64,000 nucleotides of DNA, taken from Shimia abyssi (GTDB lineage: Bacteria > Pseudomonadota > Alphaproteobacteria > Rhodobacterales > Rhodobacteraceae). The position numbers and the translations under genes are program-made. Positions 7,627 to 17,089 of this stretch are shown here, piece by piece (positions within the stretch are counted from its first letter, which is position 1; every line of letters starts with the position of its first letter). Below the pieces are notes generated by a model. It saw nothing but the letters and a program-made list of their open reading frames with translations. It was not told the DNA's origin and made no database searches. The stretch is from NCBI RefSeq assembly GCF_003014475.1, contig NZ_PYGJ01000002.1:1-64000 (forward strand). Reading direction: 5' to 3'.

Positions 7627-8979
7627 TTAGACCAAGTGTACTTCATAGCCCACTCCGTCCCGAACGGCTTCGAGCAATTCGACACAAGCTTCGGAATACA
7701 TTTGCGCTTTTGATTTTTTACTGATGCGGACAGTACCGTGGTACTGATTATCCGACGCCTTTATATCCACATCCTTTTCATTCTTGATCTGTTTGATCAA
7801 CTTGTCGGCGCCATGCCAAGTTGCATACCCGAGCTTTCGTCCAACTTCTGTGAGATTGTACGGATAACTCGCCGAAAATCCCGTTACCGGCTGCAATGTG
7901 CCAATTCCAAAGACCTTGGCAAACTGCTCCTTTGTATCAACTTTGTTCCGGATCAATTCAAAGTCCACCTCGAACATTTGCTTCGGGATGTCGGATCTTA
8001 CAAGTTGATAAGATCTTGCCAAAAGTGACCGAAGAACTTGTGGGTTAACGTTGGACAAGGGAGCGTTGTGTCCAAAAGCCTTAAAAACCCATTCAAAATC
8101 CTTGGTTTCAATGGCGTTAACTCTAACGCCCTTGTCAGCAGAAACCTGCAGAATTTTTTCGAAGGCCGGTGTTTCACCATTAGGTCGCGTGAGAAAGAAT
8201 ATGTTTGGAATTGTGCCTCCCTTTATTTCGACAGCTTCATCCAAATCCTCCAAGATTTTGCGAATATTGGTATCTTCAACTCTGTAACCGACAAAAAGAA
8301 TGGGATGCTCAGCAAAAAAGGTAAGCAATTTGGCCGTAAGATACTTCCGCTTGGCACCAAAAGCCAAATAGTCACTGGATGTCAAAACCATTGAACTAGG
8401 CTTTTCAACTGTGCCGTGAATTTTGTAGATTTCTCCAATGATGGCAAACGGTGCCGAAATCAAACCCGCGCCCAAAATCGGTTGATATCCCGGAAGAGTT
8501 TTCTCCAAAACACCATCATAGTTAGTAGTGATTACCGCATGAGGTCGAATAGACGCGAATGCAGAGGCTTCGTCTTGATACTGCTCCGCAATACCTGTGC
8601 CGAACCCCTTGATGTGCTGCGCAATCGCATACTTTAGGTAGATATCGGCTGGTACTTTGACCTCGAACAGTATTGGCGGAAACTCAGCGCTTCCGGCTCC
8701 CCATGCCCAAGACTGGTAAGCGGTGGCAATTCGTTCTGCAACTTCGGGAAGACCTACTTCTTGTTGGGTAAAGAACTGAATTGGCTTGTCAATTTCCGGA
8801 CATTTTTCAATCGCCCAATCGAGAAGACTAAACCATGTAGGCGCTGAAATCCAGCGTCGACTTAGTCCGGAACCCACAAAAACAATTGGCTGAAGGGGGA
8901 ACTTTTCTCGAGTCGAAATTATTTTTTGAGTTTGCTCTATTTGGTATTTTTCAACTGCTTCCACGTCGAGATCTGACAT
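7627..8979 (-). CDS. SIR2-family protein, candidate NADase defence effector
   Basis: A 450-residue protein with an N-terminal SIR2-like domain (about 28-260). Visible motifs are the nucleotide loop PIVFVGSGLS (31-40), TTNYD (151-155), KIHG with the expected catalytic His188, and the terminal GYRVED (231-236). TTNYD and KIHG are typical of bacterial SIR2 NAD hydrolases found in antiphage systems rather than of protein deacetylases. There are no zinc-binding Cys pairs. The C-terminal 190 residues match no domain I recognise. AAAGGA precedes the ATG. Base composition is clearly A/T-richer than the neighbours, which suggests transfer. No HerA, Argonaute, SLOG or TIR partner is adjacent, so it would be a single-gene system. 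Function is inferred, not shown. Confidence 0.82.
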   Translation of the reverse strand: MSDLDVEAVEKYQIEQTQKIISTREKFPLQPIVFVGSGLSRRWISAPTWFSLLDWAIEKCPEIDKPIQFFTQQEVGLPEVAERIATAYQSWAWGAGSAEFPPILFEVKVPADIYLKYAIAQHIKGFGTGIAEQYQDEASAFASIRPHAVITTNYDGVLEKTLPGYQPILGAGLISAPFAIIGEIYKIHGTVEKPSSMVLTSSDYLAFGAKRKYLTAKLLTFFAEHPILFVGYRVEDTNIRKILEDLDEAVEIKGGTIPNIFFLTRPNGETPAFEKILQVSADKGVRVNAIETKDFEWVFKAFGHNAPLSNVNPQVLRSLLARSYQLVRSDIPKQMFEVDFELIRNKVDTKEQFAKVFGIGTLQPVTGFSASYPYNLTEVGRKLGYATWHGADKLIKQIKNEKDVDIKASDNQYHGTVRISKKSKAQMYSEACVELLEAVRDGVGYEVHLV

Positions 8980-9072
8980 TTTTTTCCTTTGTTTTCTCGC
9001 AGTTCACTGCGCGATCTGGGGCGCGTATATGGAATAAGATATGCAACTAAAAGGAGTATTCAAGACAATTCC

Positions 9073-9260
9073 CCGGATCACCTGTGATCCGGATAGCGCC
9101 CGACCCCGCCCCTCAGGGCGGGTGCGATCCTTGGGGTGGTGGCCCTGCGGATGGGTCTGGGAAGGAGAAAGGCCGCTCGTGGGAGCGGCCTTTTGGGTGT
9201 TTGGGGCGCGAGTATCGCGCCTTTAGGAACGGGGTGCGCCCGCGAAGGCGTGGCCTTCGC
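9073..9260. repeat. run of five hairpins between lepA and the SIR2 gene
   Basis: Perfect inverted repeats occur at 9073-9092 (9-bp arms), 9105-9122 (CCCGCCC/GGGCGGG), 9171-9190 (8-bp arms), 9205-9221 (GGCGCGA/TCGCGCC) and 9242-9260 (GCGAAGGC/GCCTTCGC). They fill most of the interval between the lepA stop and the SIR2 promoter. They are downstream of lepA and can act as its 3' UTR or as insulation. No coding potential is seen. Confidence 0.6.
9168..9194 (-). terminator. rho-independent-type terminator downstream of lepA
   Basis: GGCCGCTC-GTGG-GAGCGGCC is a perfect 8-bp stem flanked by AAA on one side and TTTT on the other, so it could work in either direction. The gene most clearly ending here is lepA. 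Confidence 0.65.
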
Positions 9261-9286
9261 TTCCGCGCACTCGCGCTTAAAATGGA

Positions 9287-11101
9287 CTAGTCATCCATTT
9301 TGAGTGCACTGATAAACGCCTCTTGCGGGATGTCCACTTTCCCAAACTGGCGCATCTTCTTTTTACCCGCCTTCTGCTTGTCCAGCAGCTTGCGTTTCCG
9401 CGTGGCGTCCCCACCATAACATTTCGCGGTCACGTCCTTGCGCAGCGCTGACAATGTCTCACGCGCAATCACCTTGCCGCCAATCGCCGCCTGAATCGGG
9501 ATTTTGAACATGTGGCGCGGGATCAGATCTTTGAGCTTTTCGCACATCGCCCGGCCCCGCTGTTCGGCGCGGTCGCGGTGCACCATCATCGACAGCGCAT
9601 CGACCGGCTCATCATTCACCAGCACCGACATCTTGACGAGGTTATCCTCGCGGTAATCCTCCATCTGGTAATCAAAAGACGCATAGCCTTTGGTCACAGA
9701 TTTCAGACGGTCGTAAAAATCAAACACCACCTCGTTCAGCGGCAGGTCATAGACCACCATCGCGCGGCTGCCCGCATACGTCAGGTCAAGCTGGATGCCG
9801 CGACGGTCCTGACACAGTTTGAGCACGTCGCCCAGATAATCATCCGGCACAAGGATCGTCGCCTTGATACGCGGCTCAGAAATATGGTCGACCTTGGACA
9901 TATCGGGCATGTCGGCGGGATTGTGCAGGTCGATCTTCTCGCCCATCTCACCGTCCTTGCCCTTCATATAGACATGGTAAATCACGCTGGGCGCGGTGGT
10001 GATCAGCTCGATATTATATTCCCGCTCGATCCGGTCGCGGATCACCTCGAGGTGCAGCAGACCAAGGAAGCCACAGCGAAAGCCAAAGCCCAGCGCTGCG
10101 GATGTTTCCATCTCAAAGCTGAAAGACGCGTCATTCAGCGCCAGCTTATCGATGGCGTCGCGCAAGTCCTCGAACTCGGCACTGTCGACCGGGAACAGAC
10201 CACAAAACACCACCGGTTGCGCAGGCTTAAAGCCCGGCAGTGCCACTTCGGTGCCATTGCGGTCATTGGTGATGGTGTCGCCCACACGGGTGTCACGCAC
10301 CTGCTTGATCGACGCTGTCAGAAAGCCAATCTCGCCGGGGCCAAGACTGTCAACCATCTGCATCTCAGGGCGGAATACGCCCACGCGGTCAACATGGTGC
10401 AGGGTGTTGTTCGACATGAACTTGACCCGCATGCCTTTCTTGAGCGTACCGTCCATAATGCGTACCAGAACAATCACACCAAGGTAGGCGTCGTACCAGC
10501 TGTCCACCAGCATCGCTTTAAGCGGCGCGTCCAGCGTACCTTGCGGGGCAGGCAGATCCTGCACGATGGATTCAAGCGTTTCATGAATGCCAACCCCGGT
10601 TTTCGCCGAGACCTGAATAGCGCCCGTGGCTTCAATGCCAATCACATCCTCGATCTGTTCCGCCACGCGGTCGCAATCAGACGCGGGCAGGTCAATCTTG
10701 TTGAGAACCGGCACAATCTCGTGATCCGCGTCGATGGCCTGATACACATTGGCCAGCGTCTGTGCTTCAACCCCTTGGGTGCTGTCGACAACCAACAACG
10801 AGCCCTCAACCGCCTTCATCGAACGGGAAACTTCATAGGCAAAATCCACGTGACCAGGCGTGTCGATCAGATTGAGCACGTACGTCTCGCCGTCATCGGC
10901 CTTATAGTCGATGCGGACAGTGTTTGCTTTGATCGTAATGCCACGCTCGCGCTCGATATCCATGCTGTCGAGCAGCTGTTCCTTCATGTCACGATCTTCC
11001 ACCGTGCCCGTCTCTTGGATGAGGCGGTCAGCAAGGGTGGATTTGCCATGGTCAATGTGGGCGACAATGGAGAAATTGCGGATTTTGTTCAGGTCGGTCA
11101 T
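9287..11101 (-). CDS. lepA: elongation factor 4 (LepA)
   Basis: A 604-residue translational GTPase that acts on the ribosome (back-translocation, late 30S biogenesis). The G-domain motifs are complete: G1 [16 protein letters not shown] and NKIDLP. The LepA-specific C-terminal domain ends near residue 604 with the [11 protein letters not shown] patch conserved in the family. Length matches the usual 600 residues. The start at 11101 gives the canonical N-terminus [19 protein letters not shown]. It is transcribed alone. lepB, its partner in enterobacteria, is not adjacent. Confidence 0.98.
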   Translation of the reverse strand: MTDLNKIRNFSIVAHIDHGKSTLADRLIQETGTVEDRDMKEQLLDSMDIERERGITIKANTVRIDYKADDGETYVLNLIDTPGHVDFAYEVSRSMKAVEGSLLVVDSTQGVEAQTLANVYQAIDADHEIVPVLNKIDLPASDCDRVAEQIEDVIGIEATGAIQVSAKTGVGIHETLESIVQDLPAPQGTLDAPLKAMLVDSWYDAYLGVIVLVRIMDGTLKKGMRVKFMSNNTLHHVDRVGVFRPEMQMVDSLGPGEIGFLTASIKQVRDTRVGDTITNDRNGTEVALPGFKPAQPVVFCGLFPVDSAEFEDLRDAIDKLALNDASFSFEMETSAALGFGFRCGFLGLLHLEVIRDRIEREYNIELITTAPSVIYHVYMKGKDGEMGEKIDLHNPADMPDMSKVDHISEPRIKATILVPDDYLGDVLKLCQDRRGIQLDLTYAGSRAMVVYDLPLNEVVFDFYDRLKSVTKGYASFDYQMEDYREDNLVKMSVLVNDEPVDALSMMVHRDRAEQRGRAMCEKLKDLIPRHMFKIPIQAAIGGKVIARETLSALRKDVTAKCYGGDATRKRKLLDKQKAGKKKMRQFGKVDIPQEAFISALKMDD

Positions 11102-11189
11102 AGATGCGGGATATGGAGTGGAAACTGGGTTTGGTCAAGGTGGATTGAGCGCGTCGCGACCTTGGCCGCATCAGGCCGAAAGTTCAGTG

Positions 11190-11783
11190 TCAGCCTATTG
11201 GCGCTTTTGAAGAGTTGTGGGGGCGGCATGCAGCGTCCTTAGTGCTCCAGATTCTAATCGACTCCTGCGCAGACAACGTGAGTTCATAAAGCTCGATGGC
11301 AAACAGGAACCGCTCTACATATTCGCATGCAAAATGCCGGTTCATCGGCAGCACCTGATCCGGCCCCGCATCCCCCTTGGCAGTGTTCGCCCGCGCCTCG
11401 ACCACCAATAGAAACCGAGGATCGTTGAAGAATTTTTTGCGTTTCGCGCGGGTCCAATCCTCGGCGCCATGGTCCCAAGCCCAGCAGACCGGGACCAAAT
11501 GATCTATATGCACTTTGCGCGCATCGATGTTTTCAAAGACGTGACCTGTAAACCTGTCTTGCCAACTGCCCCGCACAACGCGAGTGCCAGCCGTGTTCCA
11601 AACCACAGGGGCAATACTGCGCTGATCCAGAATCTGGGCACGCGTATCCAGTCCATCAATGACGCGCCATCGCCCAAATGCGGCGCGATCACATGGATCA
11701 GCGGCAACAATTGAGCCACCCACAAGTGCAACAACACTTCCAAATGCGATTATCGCAAACAATTTTCCGAAGGCTTCAACCAT
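11190..11783 (-). CDS. secreted HNH nuclease (DUF1524/GmrSD C-terminal-like)
   Basis: A 197-residue protein. The start at 11783 gives a clean signal peptide (hydrophobic residues about 8-26, ending near SIVAAD); an upstream in-frame start would bury it. The HNH core is HIDHLVPVCWAWDHGAEDW, followed by RKKFFNDPRFL and ANTAKGDAGPDQVLP, the pattern of secreted DUF1524-type nucleases. A periplasmic or extracellular role in DNA breakdown or uptake is likely. A consensus CtrA site lies 24 bases upstream, which ties it to cell-cycle or quorum-linked regulation. The gene is divergent from the cyclase gene. Confidence 0.82.
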   Translation of the reverse strand: MVEAFGKLFAIIAFGSVVALVGGSIVAADPCDRAAFGRWRVIDGLDTRAQILDQRSIAPVVWNTAGTRVVRGSWQDRFTGHVFENIDARKVHIDHLVPVCWAWDHGAEDWTRAKRKKFFNDPRFLLVVEARANTAKGDAGPDQVLPMNRHFACEYVERFLFAIELYELTLSAQESIRIWSTKDAACRPHNSSKAPIG

Positions 11784-11806
11784 TTCCAACGCACCGTTAA
11801 CCTTCG

Positions 11807-11822
11807 TTAAGAAATAGTTAAC
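11807..11822. promoter_or_regulatory. CtrA-type binding site
   Basis: TTAA-GAAATAG-TTAAC matches the CtrA consensus TTAA-N7-TTAAC exactly. It lies 24 bases upstream of the HNH nuclease start and within the divergent interval shared with the cyclase gene. Two more GTTAA copies lie just beside it (near 11796 and 11806), giving a cluster. CtrA in Rhodobacteraceae controls motility, gene-transfer-agent and competence-related genes, so the nuclease may belong to that regulon (inference). Confidence 0.65.
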
Positions 11823-12052
11823 GCCGCACTCAGTCCAATCAGAGATCGCATACATCGTTAACGCGCGGCATTGCCGCTGAATTGAAAACTGATCCGATTT
11901 CCAGAAAATTGAAAAAGAGCGCCGATTTCGCGACAGATCCCCACTGCCCCGACGTAAAAGAATCCGATACCGCCTCTTGAACCCACCTATGGCAAACCCA
12001 GATTCTGAACTACACTGTTTAGAAACCACCCAATCCGATACGGACTAAAATT

Positions 12053-13711
12053 ATGAACCGCCGACTGACCATCCTGATGTGCGCTGACCTTGTTGGCTAT
12101 TCCGCTCTTATGGGAGAGGACGAAGCCTTGGCGGTGCAGTCTGTGCGCGATCTAAAGCAGCGCTTGTTGGAGCCTGTGGCGGCCAATCACGGTGGCGAGG
12201 TGCTCAAGCGAATGGGCGATGGCTGGATTTTGGCATTCCCAGGTGTAGAGGCCGCGCTGAACTGTGCCGAAGAGGTGCAGACAGGGCTGGCCGAACACGA
12301 GGTGATTAAGCTGCGTATCGGCTGCCACATCGGCGAGATCGTCGAGGACGAAGACGATTTTTACGGAAATGGCGTCAACATTGCCCAGCGTATTGAGACC
12401 GAAGCGCCTCCGGGCGGTGTGATGCTATCCGAAGACCTGTTCCGTCAGCTTTCGGAGAACCGCCAGAGCAATCTCAACGATGCGGGCATGTTCAACCTCA
12501 AGAACATCGCCACGCCGATGCGGCTTTATCAATGGCGCCCGGCGAACCTGACCACGGCACCCGATGCAGGCGCCCTGCCCTCAATCGCAATCGAAGCAAT
12601 CTCCTTTGCGCCAGCAACGCCCGACAACGAAGCTTTGGCGATGGATCTGCACGAAGGAATCGTTCAGCAGTCAGTCAAGCGCACAGGCATTACAACGGTA
12701 GATGCAGCCCAAGATCCCGATACGCCGACAATCTTTCTGTTGCGCGGGCGGCTTCGTATTTCTGGAACGCGTGGGCGTTTTACGGTTTCCCTCATGATGC
12801 GCGACGACATGAGCATGATCTGGTCTGGTACCTACGAAGGTGACACCAGCGACGTCTTTGCTTTTTGCGACGATGTACTGGCCCGCGCCGAGTCTGACAT
12901 CAGGCTGCAAACCGTCCAGCATGATGGCGACCGGCTTATTCACCTGCGCGACGAACAGCTCAGCGTATCAGAGCTGCGCGCGCGCGCAGCCAACCTGTTT
13001 TTCCGTCAGGACCTCGAAAGTTGGCAGGCAGGATATGATGCGCTTGACCGGGCGGTAGCGCTGTCGCCGCGCGACGGCATGTCGCTGGCCATGCGCGCCC
13101 ATAGTCGGATCAACAACTGGGGTATCAATTTTGAAGACACAACGGATGAATTAAAGGCGTCTTTGGGGCGTGATCTGGATTTGGCGGTCGCAGAGCACCC
13201 GCCTTCGGATTTTGTCTTCTGGTCGCGCGGCTCTTACAAACTGCGGCTCTGCGACGACATTGAAGGCGCCCGTTTCGACATGCGCCGGTCACTTGATGCA
13301 AACCCTAATTTTCTTGGTGGCGCGGATCTTGGTGCCAACATCGCGTTGCGCGAAAACCGTTTTCGCGAGGCGCTGGAGATTTTTGAGGCCTTTGACGCGC
13401 TTGGGGCTGACAATCCCTTCAAACTGTCTCGCCTGTGTTTTCGAACCCGGCTGAAACTGAGTGATGGCGATCTTGAGGGCGCGCTGCGCGACGCGACCGA
13501 GGCCGCGTACCTTGCGCCAACTGACCGCGCCGTGCAATTGCTGCGCGCACTTGTGTGTCTCAAAGCAGGCGATCAACCGGGGCTGGACGCTGCGCGCAAT
13601 TCCGCGGTCGAACTAACCAAAGGCCCATCTGTTCTGATCCAGAAACTGCCCTTTTCGCCGGAATTTCAGTGGATCAATGACGCGTTGCACCCAGACGCCG
13701 ATCCGGTCTAA
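12053..13711 (+). CDS. class III adenylate/guanylate cyclase with TPR-like C-terminus
   Basis: A 552-residue soluble protein. Residues about 4-165 are a class III cyclase domain: metal ligands Asp12 (MCADLVGYS) and Asp56 (RMGDGW), with DDFYGNGVN then Asn109 and Arg113 for transition-state binding. These are the residues required for activity. The middle part resembles the TolB-like region common in such proteins, and residues about 300-540 are helical TPR-like repeats for protein contacts. It would make cAMP (or cGMP) in response to an unknown signal. A cNMP-binding protein is encoded at 344-3427. It converges with arsJ with a 4-base stop overlap. Confidence 0.9.
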   Translation: MNRRLTILMCADLVGYSALMGEDEALAVQSVRDLKQRLLEPVAANHGGEVLKRMGDGWILAFPGVEAALNCAEEVQTGLAEHEVIKLRIGCHIGEIVEDEDDFYGNGVNIAQRIETEAPPGGVMLSEDLFRQLSENRQSNLNDAGMFNLKNIATPMRLYQWRPANLTTAPDAGALPSIAIEAISFAPATPDNEALAMDLHEGIVQQSVKRTGITTVDAAQDPDTPTIFLLRGRLRISGTRGRFTVSLMMRDDMSMIWSGTYEGDTSDVFAFCDDVLARAESDIRLQTVQHDGDRLIHLRDEQLSVSELRARAANLFFRQDLESWQAGYDALDRAVALSPRDGMSLAMRAHSRINNWGINFEDTTDELKASLGRDLDLAVAEHPPSDFVFWSRGSYKLRLCDDIEGARFDMRRSLDANPNFLGGADLGANIALRENRFREALEIFEAFDALGADNPFKLSRLCFRTRLKLSDGDLEGALRDATEAAYLAPTDRAVQLLRALVCLKAGDQPGLDAARNSAVELTKGPSVLIQKLPFSPEFQWINDALHPDADPV

Positions 13712-14961
13712 CGCAACCTGTTGGCGGCCAGCGTGGATGCCCCCGCCATCAGTGCCGCCGTGAACAGACACAGCGGCAGTCCACCGATCTGGTATGAAAC
13801 ACCCGACAACAATGTGCCCAGCAGCCGCCCGGCGGCGTTGGACATGTAGTAAAACCCCACATCCATCGTGACACGTTCACCTGTTGTAAAGGCGAGGATC
13901 AAATAGGAATGCACCGACGAGTTCACGGCGAACACAAAGCCAAACACCAAAAGGCCCGCAACCAGAATGATCGTCAGGTGGGGCGCTTGGGCCCAGACAG
14001 CTGCAGCTAGCGACAGCGGGATCAACGTCAGCACGCCAACCCAGACCACAGCCTTGTGAACGATCTGCGGCGTTGTGCTTTTGGCGGCGTTCAAGAGCTT
14101 GGGTGCCATGCCCTGCACAAACCCATAGAGCACGATCCACACCGCCATAAAGCTGCCGATCATGAAGAAAGCCGCGCGGTTGCCCTCTTCGGTGCCATCC
14201 GAGAGCACACCGTAGAAATAGATCGGAATGCCCACCACAAACCAGACATCACGCGCGCCAAACAAGAACATCCGCGCCAAAGACAGGCGGTTCACGTTGG
14301 TGTCCTTGGAAAACACCTGACTGAATTTGGCAGATTTTTTGCCCTGCGGCAGTCCGGGCGGCATGAACACAAAGACACCGATCAGGATCACCGCCAAGAC
14401 AGCCGCCATTATCCAGACCGACGCGACAAAGCCCCAAACTGACAACAGCACCGCCCCAAGAAAAAACCCAAACCCCTTCACTGCGTTCTTGGAACCGGTC
14501 AGGATTGCGACCCAGCGAAACAACGTGCCATCCCCGGCGGGGGCAAGTATCTTGACGGCGGATTTCGCCGACATCTTCGACAAGTCCTTGGCCACGCCAG
14601 ACAAGCCCTGCACACACATTACAAAAATGACCGAGGTTGTCAGACCCCACGCGGGGTCAAGCTGCGCGAGGGCCGCAAGGGCGACAATCTGAATGCCCAA
14701 TCCCGCATAAAGCGTTGAGGTCAGCCCAAATCGTGCCGCCAACCACCCCGCAGACAAGTTGGTAACAATGCCCATCAACTCATAGAGCAGAAACAAATAC
14801 GCCAACTGCACCGCAGAAAACCCGAGCGTGTGAAAGTGCAACAGCACCAGCATACGCAGTGCGCCATCGCTGAGCATGAACGCCCAATAGGCAGCGGTCA
14901 CAATGAAGTAGGCGGCAAGCCCCTCTGGCTTTTTCCGAGGGCTTTGGGTGTCAATTGTCAT
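13708..14961 (-). CDS. arsJ: ArsJ organoarsenical efflux permease (MFS)
   Basis: A 417-residue major-facilitator protein with about 12 membrane helices. The N-terminus (AAYWAFMLSDGALRMLVLLHF) and the segment VQGLSGVAKDLSKMSAKSAVK are typical of ArsJ. ArsJ exports 1-arseno-3-phosphoglycerate, the unstable product made by the adjacent GAPDH from glyceraldehyde-3-phosphate and arsenate, so the pair removes arsenate without reduction. The ATG at 14961 has GGAAG eight bases upstream; a TTG at 14979 is less likely. It is the last gene of the arsenic operon, separated from gapdh by a strong palindrome. Confidence 0.92.
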   Translation of the reverse strand: MTIDTQSPRKKPEGLAAYFIVTAAYWAFMLSDGALRMLVLLHFHTLGFSAVQLAYLFLLYELMGIVTNLSAGWLAARFGLTSTLYAGLGIQIVALAALAQLDPAWGLTTSVIFVMCVQGLSGVAKDLSKMSAKSAVKILAPAGDGTLFRWVAILTGSKNAVKGFGFFLGAVLLSVWGFVASVWIMAAVLAVILIGVFVFMPPGLPQGKKSAKFSQVFSKDTNVNRLSLARMFLFGARDVWFVVGIPIYFYGVLSDGTEEGNRAAFFMIGSFMAVWIVLYGFVQGMAPKLLNAAKSTTPQIVHKAVVWVGVLTLIPLSLAAAVWAQAPHLTIILVAGLLVFGFVFAVNSSVHSYLILAFTTGERVTMDVGFYYMSNAAGRLLGTLLSGVSYQIGGLPLCLFTAALMAGASTLAANRLR

Positions 14962-14981
14962 ATCACACACTTCCAACAATT

Positions 14982-14999
14982 GCCGGGGGCGCCCCCGGC
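14982..14999. repeat. GC-rich palindrome between gapdh and arsJ
   Basis: GCCGGGGGCGCCCCCGGC is an 18-bp perfect palindrome in the gap between the gapdh stop and the arsJ start. In the transcript it could form a stem that lowers read-through into arsJ or stabilises the upstream mRNA. No T-run follows. Confidence 0.5.
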
Positions 15000-15012
15000 C
15001 TAAAGATCACAG

Positions 15013-16023
15013 TCAGAGCGACGCCAGAACCATCCGCGTGACATCTGCCAGTCGGAAGGCATAACCCCATTCATTGTCATACCAGGCGTACACTTTGACA
15101 TGGCGCCCATTCACGACGCGGGTCGACATTGCATCCACGATGGTCGAGCGGTCGTCATTTGTGTAGTCACAGCTCACTAAGGGCCGCGTTTCATACCCCA
15201 GAATACCCTCAAGCGCGCCTGCGGCCGCTTTCTCGAATAGCGCGTTCACCTCCTCGGCGGTGGTGTCCCGGCACACGTCGAAAACAATGTCGGTCAGCGA
15301 CGCGTTGAGCAGCGGCACACGTACCGCATGGCCGTCGATACGCCCGTCAAGCTCCGGGAAAATCTGGATAATCGCCTTGGCCGAGCCAGTTGTGGTCGGG
15401 ATCAGCGAATTCAGCGCAGAGCGCGCGCGGCGTGGGTCTTTGTGGGCGCGGTCCACGATGACTTGGGTGTTGGTCACGTCGTGAATGGTGGTGAAACTCG
15501 CCTGTTCGATGCCAAGCGCCTCGTTAATTACCTTAACAACTGGCGCAATGCAGTTAGTCGTACAAGAGGCGGCCGTGACCACTTTGTGCGTCTGTGCATC
15601 ATAGGTGTCATCGTTCACGCCATGGACGATATTGGCAACGCCGTCGTCCTTGACCGGAGCCGACACAACCACCTTTTTGACACCTGCATCAAAATAGGGT
15701 TGCAGCTTGGCGTTGCTCTTGAAAACGCCGGTACAATCCACGACCAGATCCACGCCCAGCTCTTGCAGCGGCAGCGCCTCAATCGCGCGCTCATTGGTGA
15801 AACGCATCTGTTGGCCGTCGATAGTGATGCTGTCTGCATCATAGGCAAAATCGGCGCGCCAGCGGCCGTGCACGGTGTCGAACTCCAACAGGTGCGCGTG
15901 CAATTCCGCATCGCCAGTCGCGTCGTTCAACAGCACAACCTCAGCCTCAACGCCCAGATCAACAAAGCTGCGGATCACAAGCTTGCCCATACGGCCAAGG
16001 CCGTTGATTGCAATTTTTGTCAT
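15013..16023 (-). CDS. ars-operon glyceraldehyde-3-phosphate dehydrogenase
   Basis: A 336-residue GAPDH with N-terminal Rossmann motif INGLGRMGK, catalytic Cys154 in AASCTTNC and His181 in TTIHDVTNTQ. The start at 16023 (MTKIAINGLGR) is chosen because a longer frame only adds sequence overlapping acr3. In ars operons this paralogue uses arsenate in place of phosphate and forms 1-arseno-3-phosphoglycerate for ArsJ. The GRMGK variant and genomic context separate it from the glycolytic gap gene. It lies 13 bases downstream of the acr3 stop. Confidence 0.93.
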   Translation of the reverse strand: MTKIAINGLGRMGKLVIRSFVDLGVEAEVVLLNDATGDAELHAHLLEFDTVHGRWRADFAYDADSITIDGQQMRFTNERAIEALPLQELGVDLVVDCTGVFKSNAKLQPYFDAGVKKVVVSAPVKDDGVANIVHGVNDDTYDAQTHKVVTAASCTTNCIAPVVKVINEALGIEQASFTTIHDVTNTQVIVDRAHKDPRRARSALNSLIPTTTGSAKAIIQIFPELDGRIDGHAVRVPLLNASLTDIVFDVCRDTTAEEVNALFEKAAAGALEGILGYETRPLVSCDYTNDDRSTIVDAMSTRVVNGRHVKVYAWYDNEWGYAFRLADVTRMVLASL

Positions 16024-16036
16024 TTCACATTTCCTC

Positions 16037-17089
16037 TTAAGACGGGAACCAGCCGCGTGTGCGATTGGCAAAAGCAACAAGCGAGAGCATTACCGGCACT
16101 TCGACCAAGACCCCCACCACCGTGGCCAGCGCAGCGCCCGATCCCAACCCAAAGAGCGAGATCGCGACCGCGACGGCCAATTCAAAAAAATTCGACGTAC
16201 CAATCATCGCGCATGGCGCGGCCACATTGAACGGCACTTTCCACAGGCGCGCAGCACCGTAGGCGACAAAAAAGATGCCATAGGACTGGATCAGCAAAGG
16301 GATCGCGATCAATAGTATCACCAGTGGACGGTCCAGAATGACCTGTCCCTGAAATCCAAAAAGCAACACAACCGTCAGCAAAAGACCGGCGATGGAGAAC
16401 GGCTGCACCCTCGCTTTGAACGCATCCACCGCCGCCTCGCCGCCTTTTTGCACTAGCTGGTTGCGCGTGATCAATCCGGCCAACAATGGCAACGCCACAT
16501 ACAGCACCACCGACAAAACCAGCGTATCCCACGGTACGGTGATGTCCGTCACACCCAGCAGAAAGGCGACGATCGGTGCAAAGGCAAACACCATCACCAC
16601 ATCGTTCACGCTAACCTGCACCAGCGTATAGGTCGGATCACCCTTGGTCAGGTTCGACCAGACAAACACCATCGCCGTACAGGGGGCCGCGCCCAACAGG
16701 ATCACCCCGGCCAGATAGGCCTGTGCATCATCTGGTGGGATCAGTCCGGCAAAGACGAACTGAAAGAACAACACGCCGAGCGCTGCCATGGTGAATGGCT
16801 TGATCAGCCAGTTCACCACCAGCGTGATCACCAACCCCTTGGGCCGGTCGCCAATCTGGCGCAGCGCGCCAAAATCAACGCCCACCATCATTGGATACAC
16901 CATCGCCCAGATCAGCACCGCCACTGGCAGGTTGACCGAGGCGACCTCAAGCGAGGCAAGCACACCGAACAGGGCGGGAAACAGGCTGCCCAATGCCAGT
17001 CCTGCACCAATCGCCAGCGCCACCCACAGCGAGAGCAGCCGTTCAAATGTACCCAACCCGGCTTGGGCCTTCAGGGACTGATCACTCAT
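16037..17089 (-). CDS. acr3: arsenite efflux permease, ACR3 family
   Basis: A 350-residue membrane protein with ten predicted helices. The ACR3 signature [14 protein letters not shown] contains the conserved Cys needed for arsenite transport. [10 protein letters not shown] and KPFTMAAL are also typical. It exports As(III) using the membrane potential. It starts directly after the degenerate arsC remnant and precedes gapdh-arsJ. Since the adjacent reductase is dead, its As(III) must come from outside, from chemical reduction or from an ArsC encoded elsewhere. Confidence 0.95.
   Translation of the reverse strand: MSDQSLKAQAGLGTFERLLSLWVALAIGAGLALGSLFPALFGVLASLEVASVNLPVAVLIWAMVYPMMVGVDFGALRQIGDRPKGLVITLVVNWLIKPFTMAALGVLFFQFVFAGLIPPDDAQAYLAGVILLGAAPCTAMVFVWSNLTKGDPTYTLVQVSVNDVVMVFAFAPIVAFLLGVTDITVPWDTLVLSVVLYVALPLLAGLITRNQLVQKGGEAAVDAFKARVQPFSIAGLLLTVVLLFGFQGQVILDRPLVILLIAIPLLIQSYGIFFVAYGAARLWKVPFNVAAPCAMIGTSNFFELAVAVAISLFGLGSGAALATVVGVLVEVPVMLSLVAFANRTRGWFPS

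Noticed and set aside
9512-11242. A 576-codon open frame on the plus strand antisense to lepA
   Set aside because: Its product is rich in His, Arg and Gln with no domain, as expected from the complementary strand of a high-GC gene with strong codon bias. lepA on the minus strand is unmistakable.
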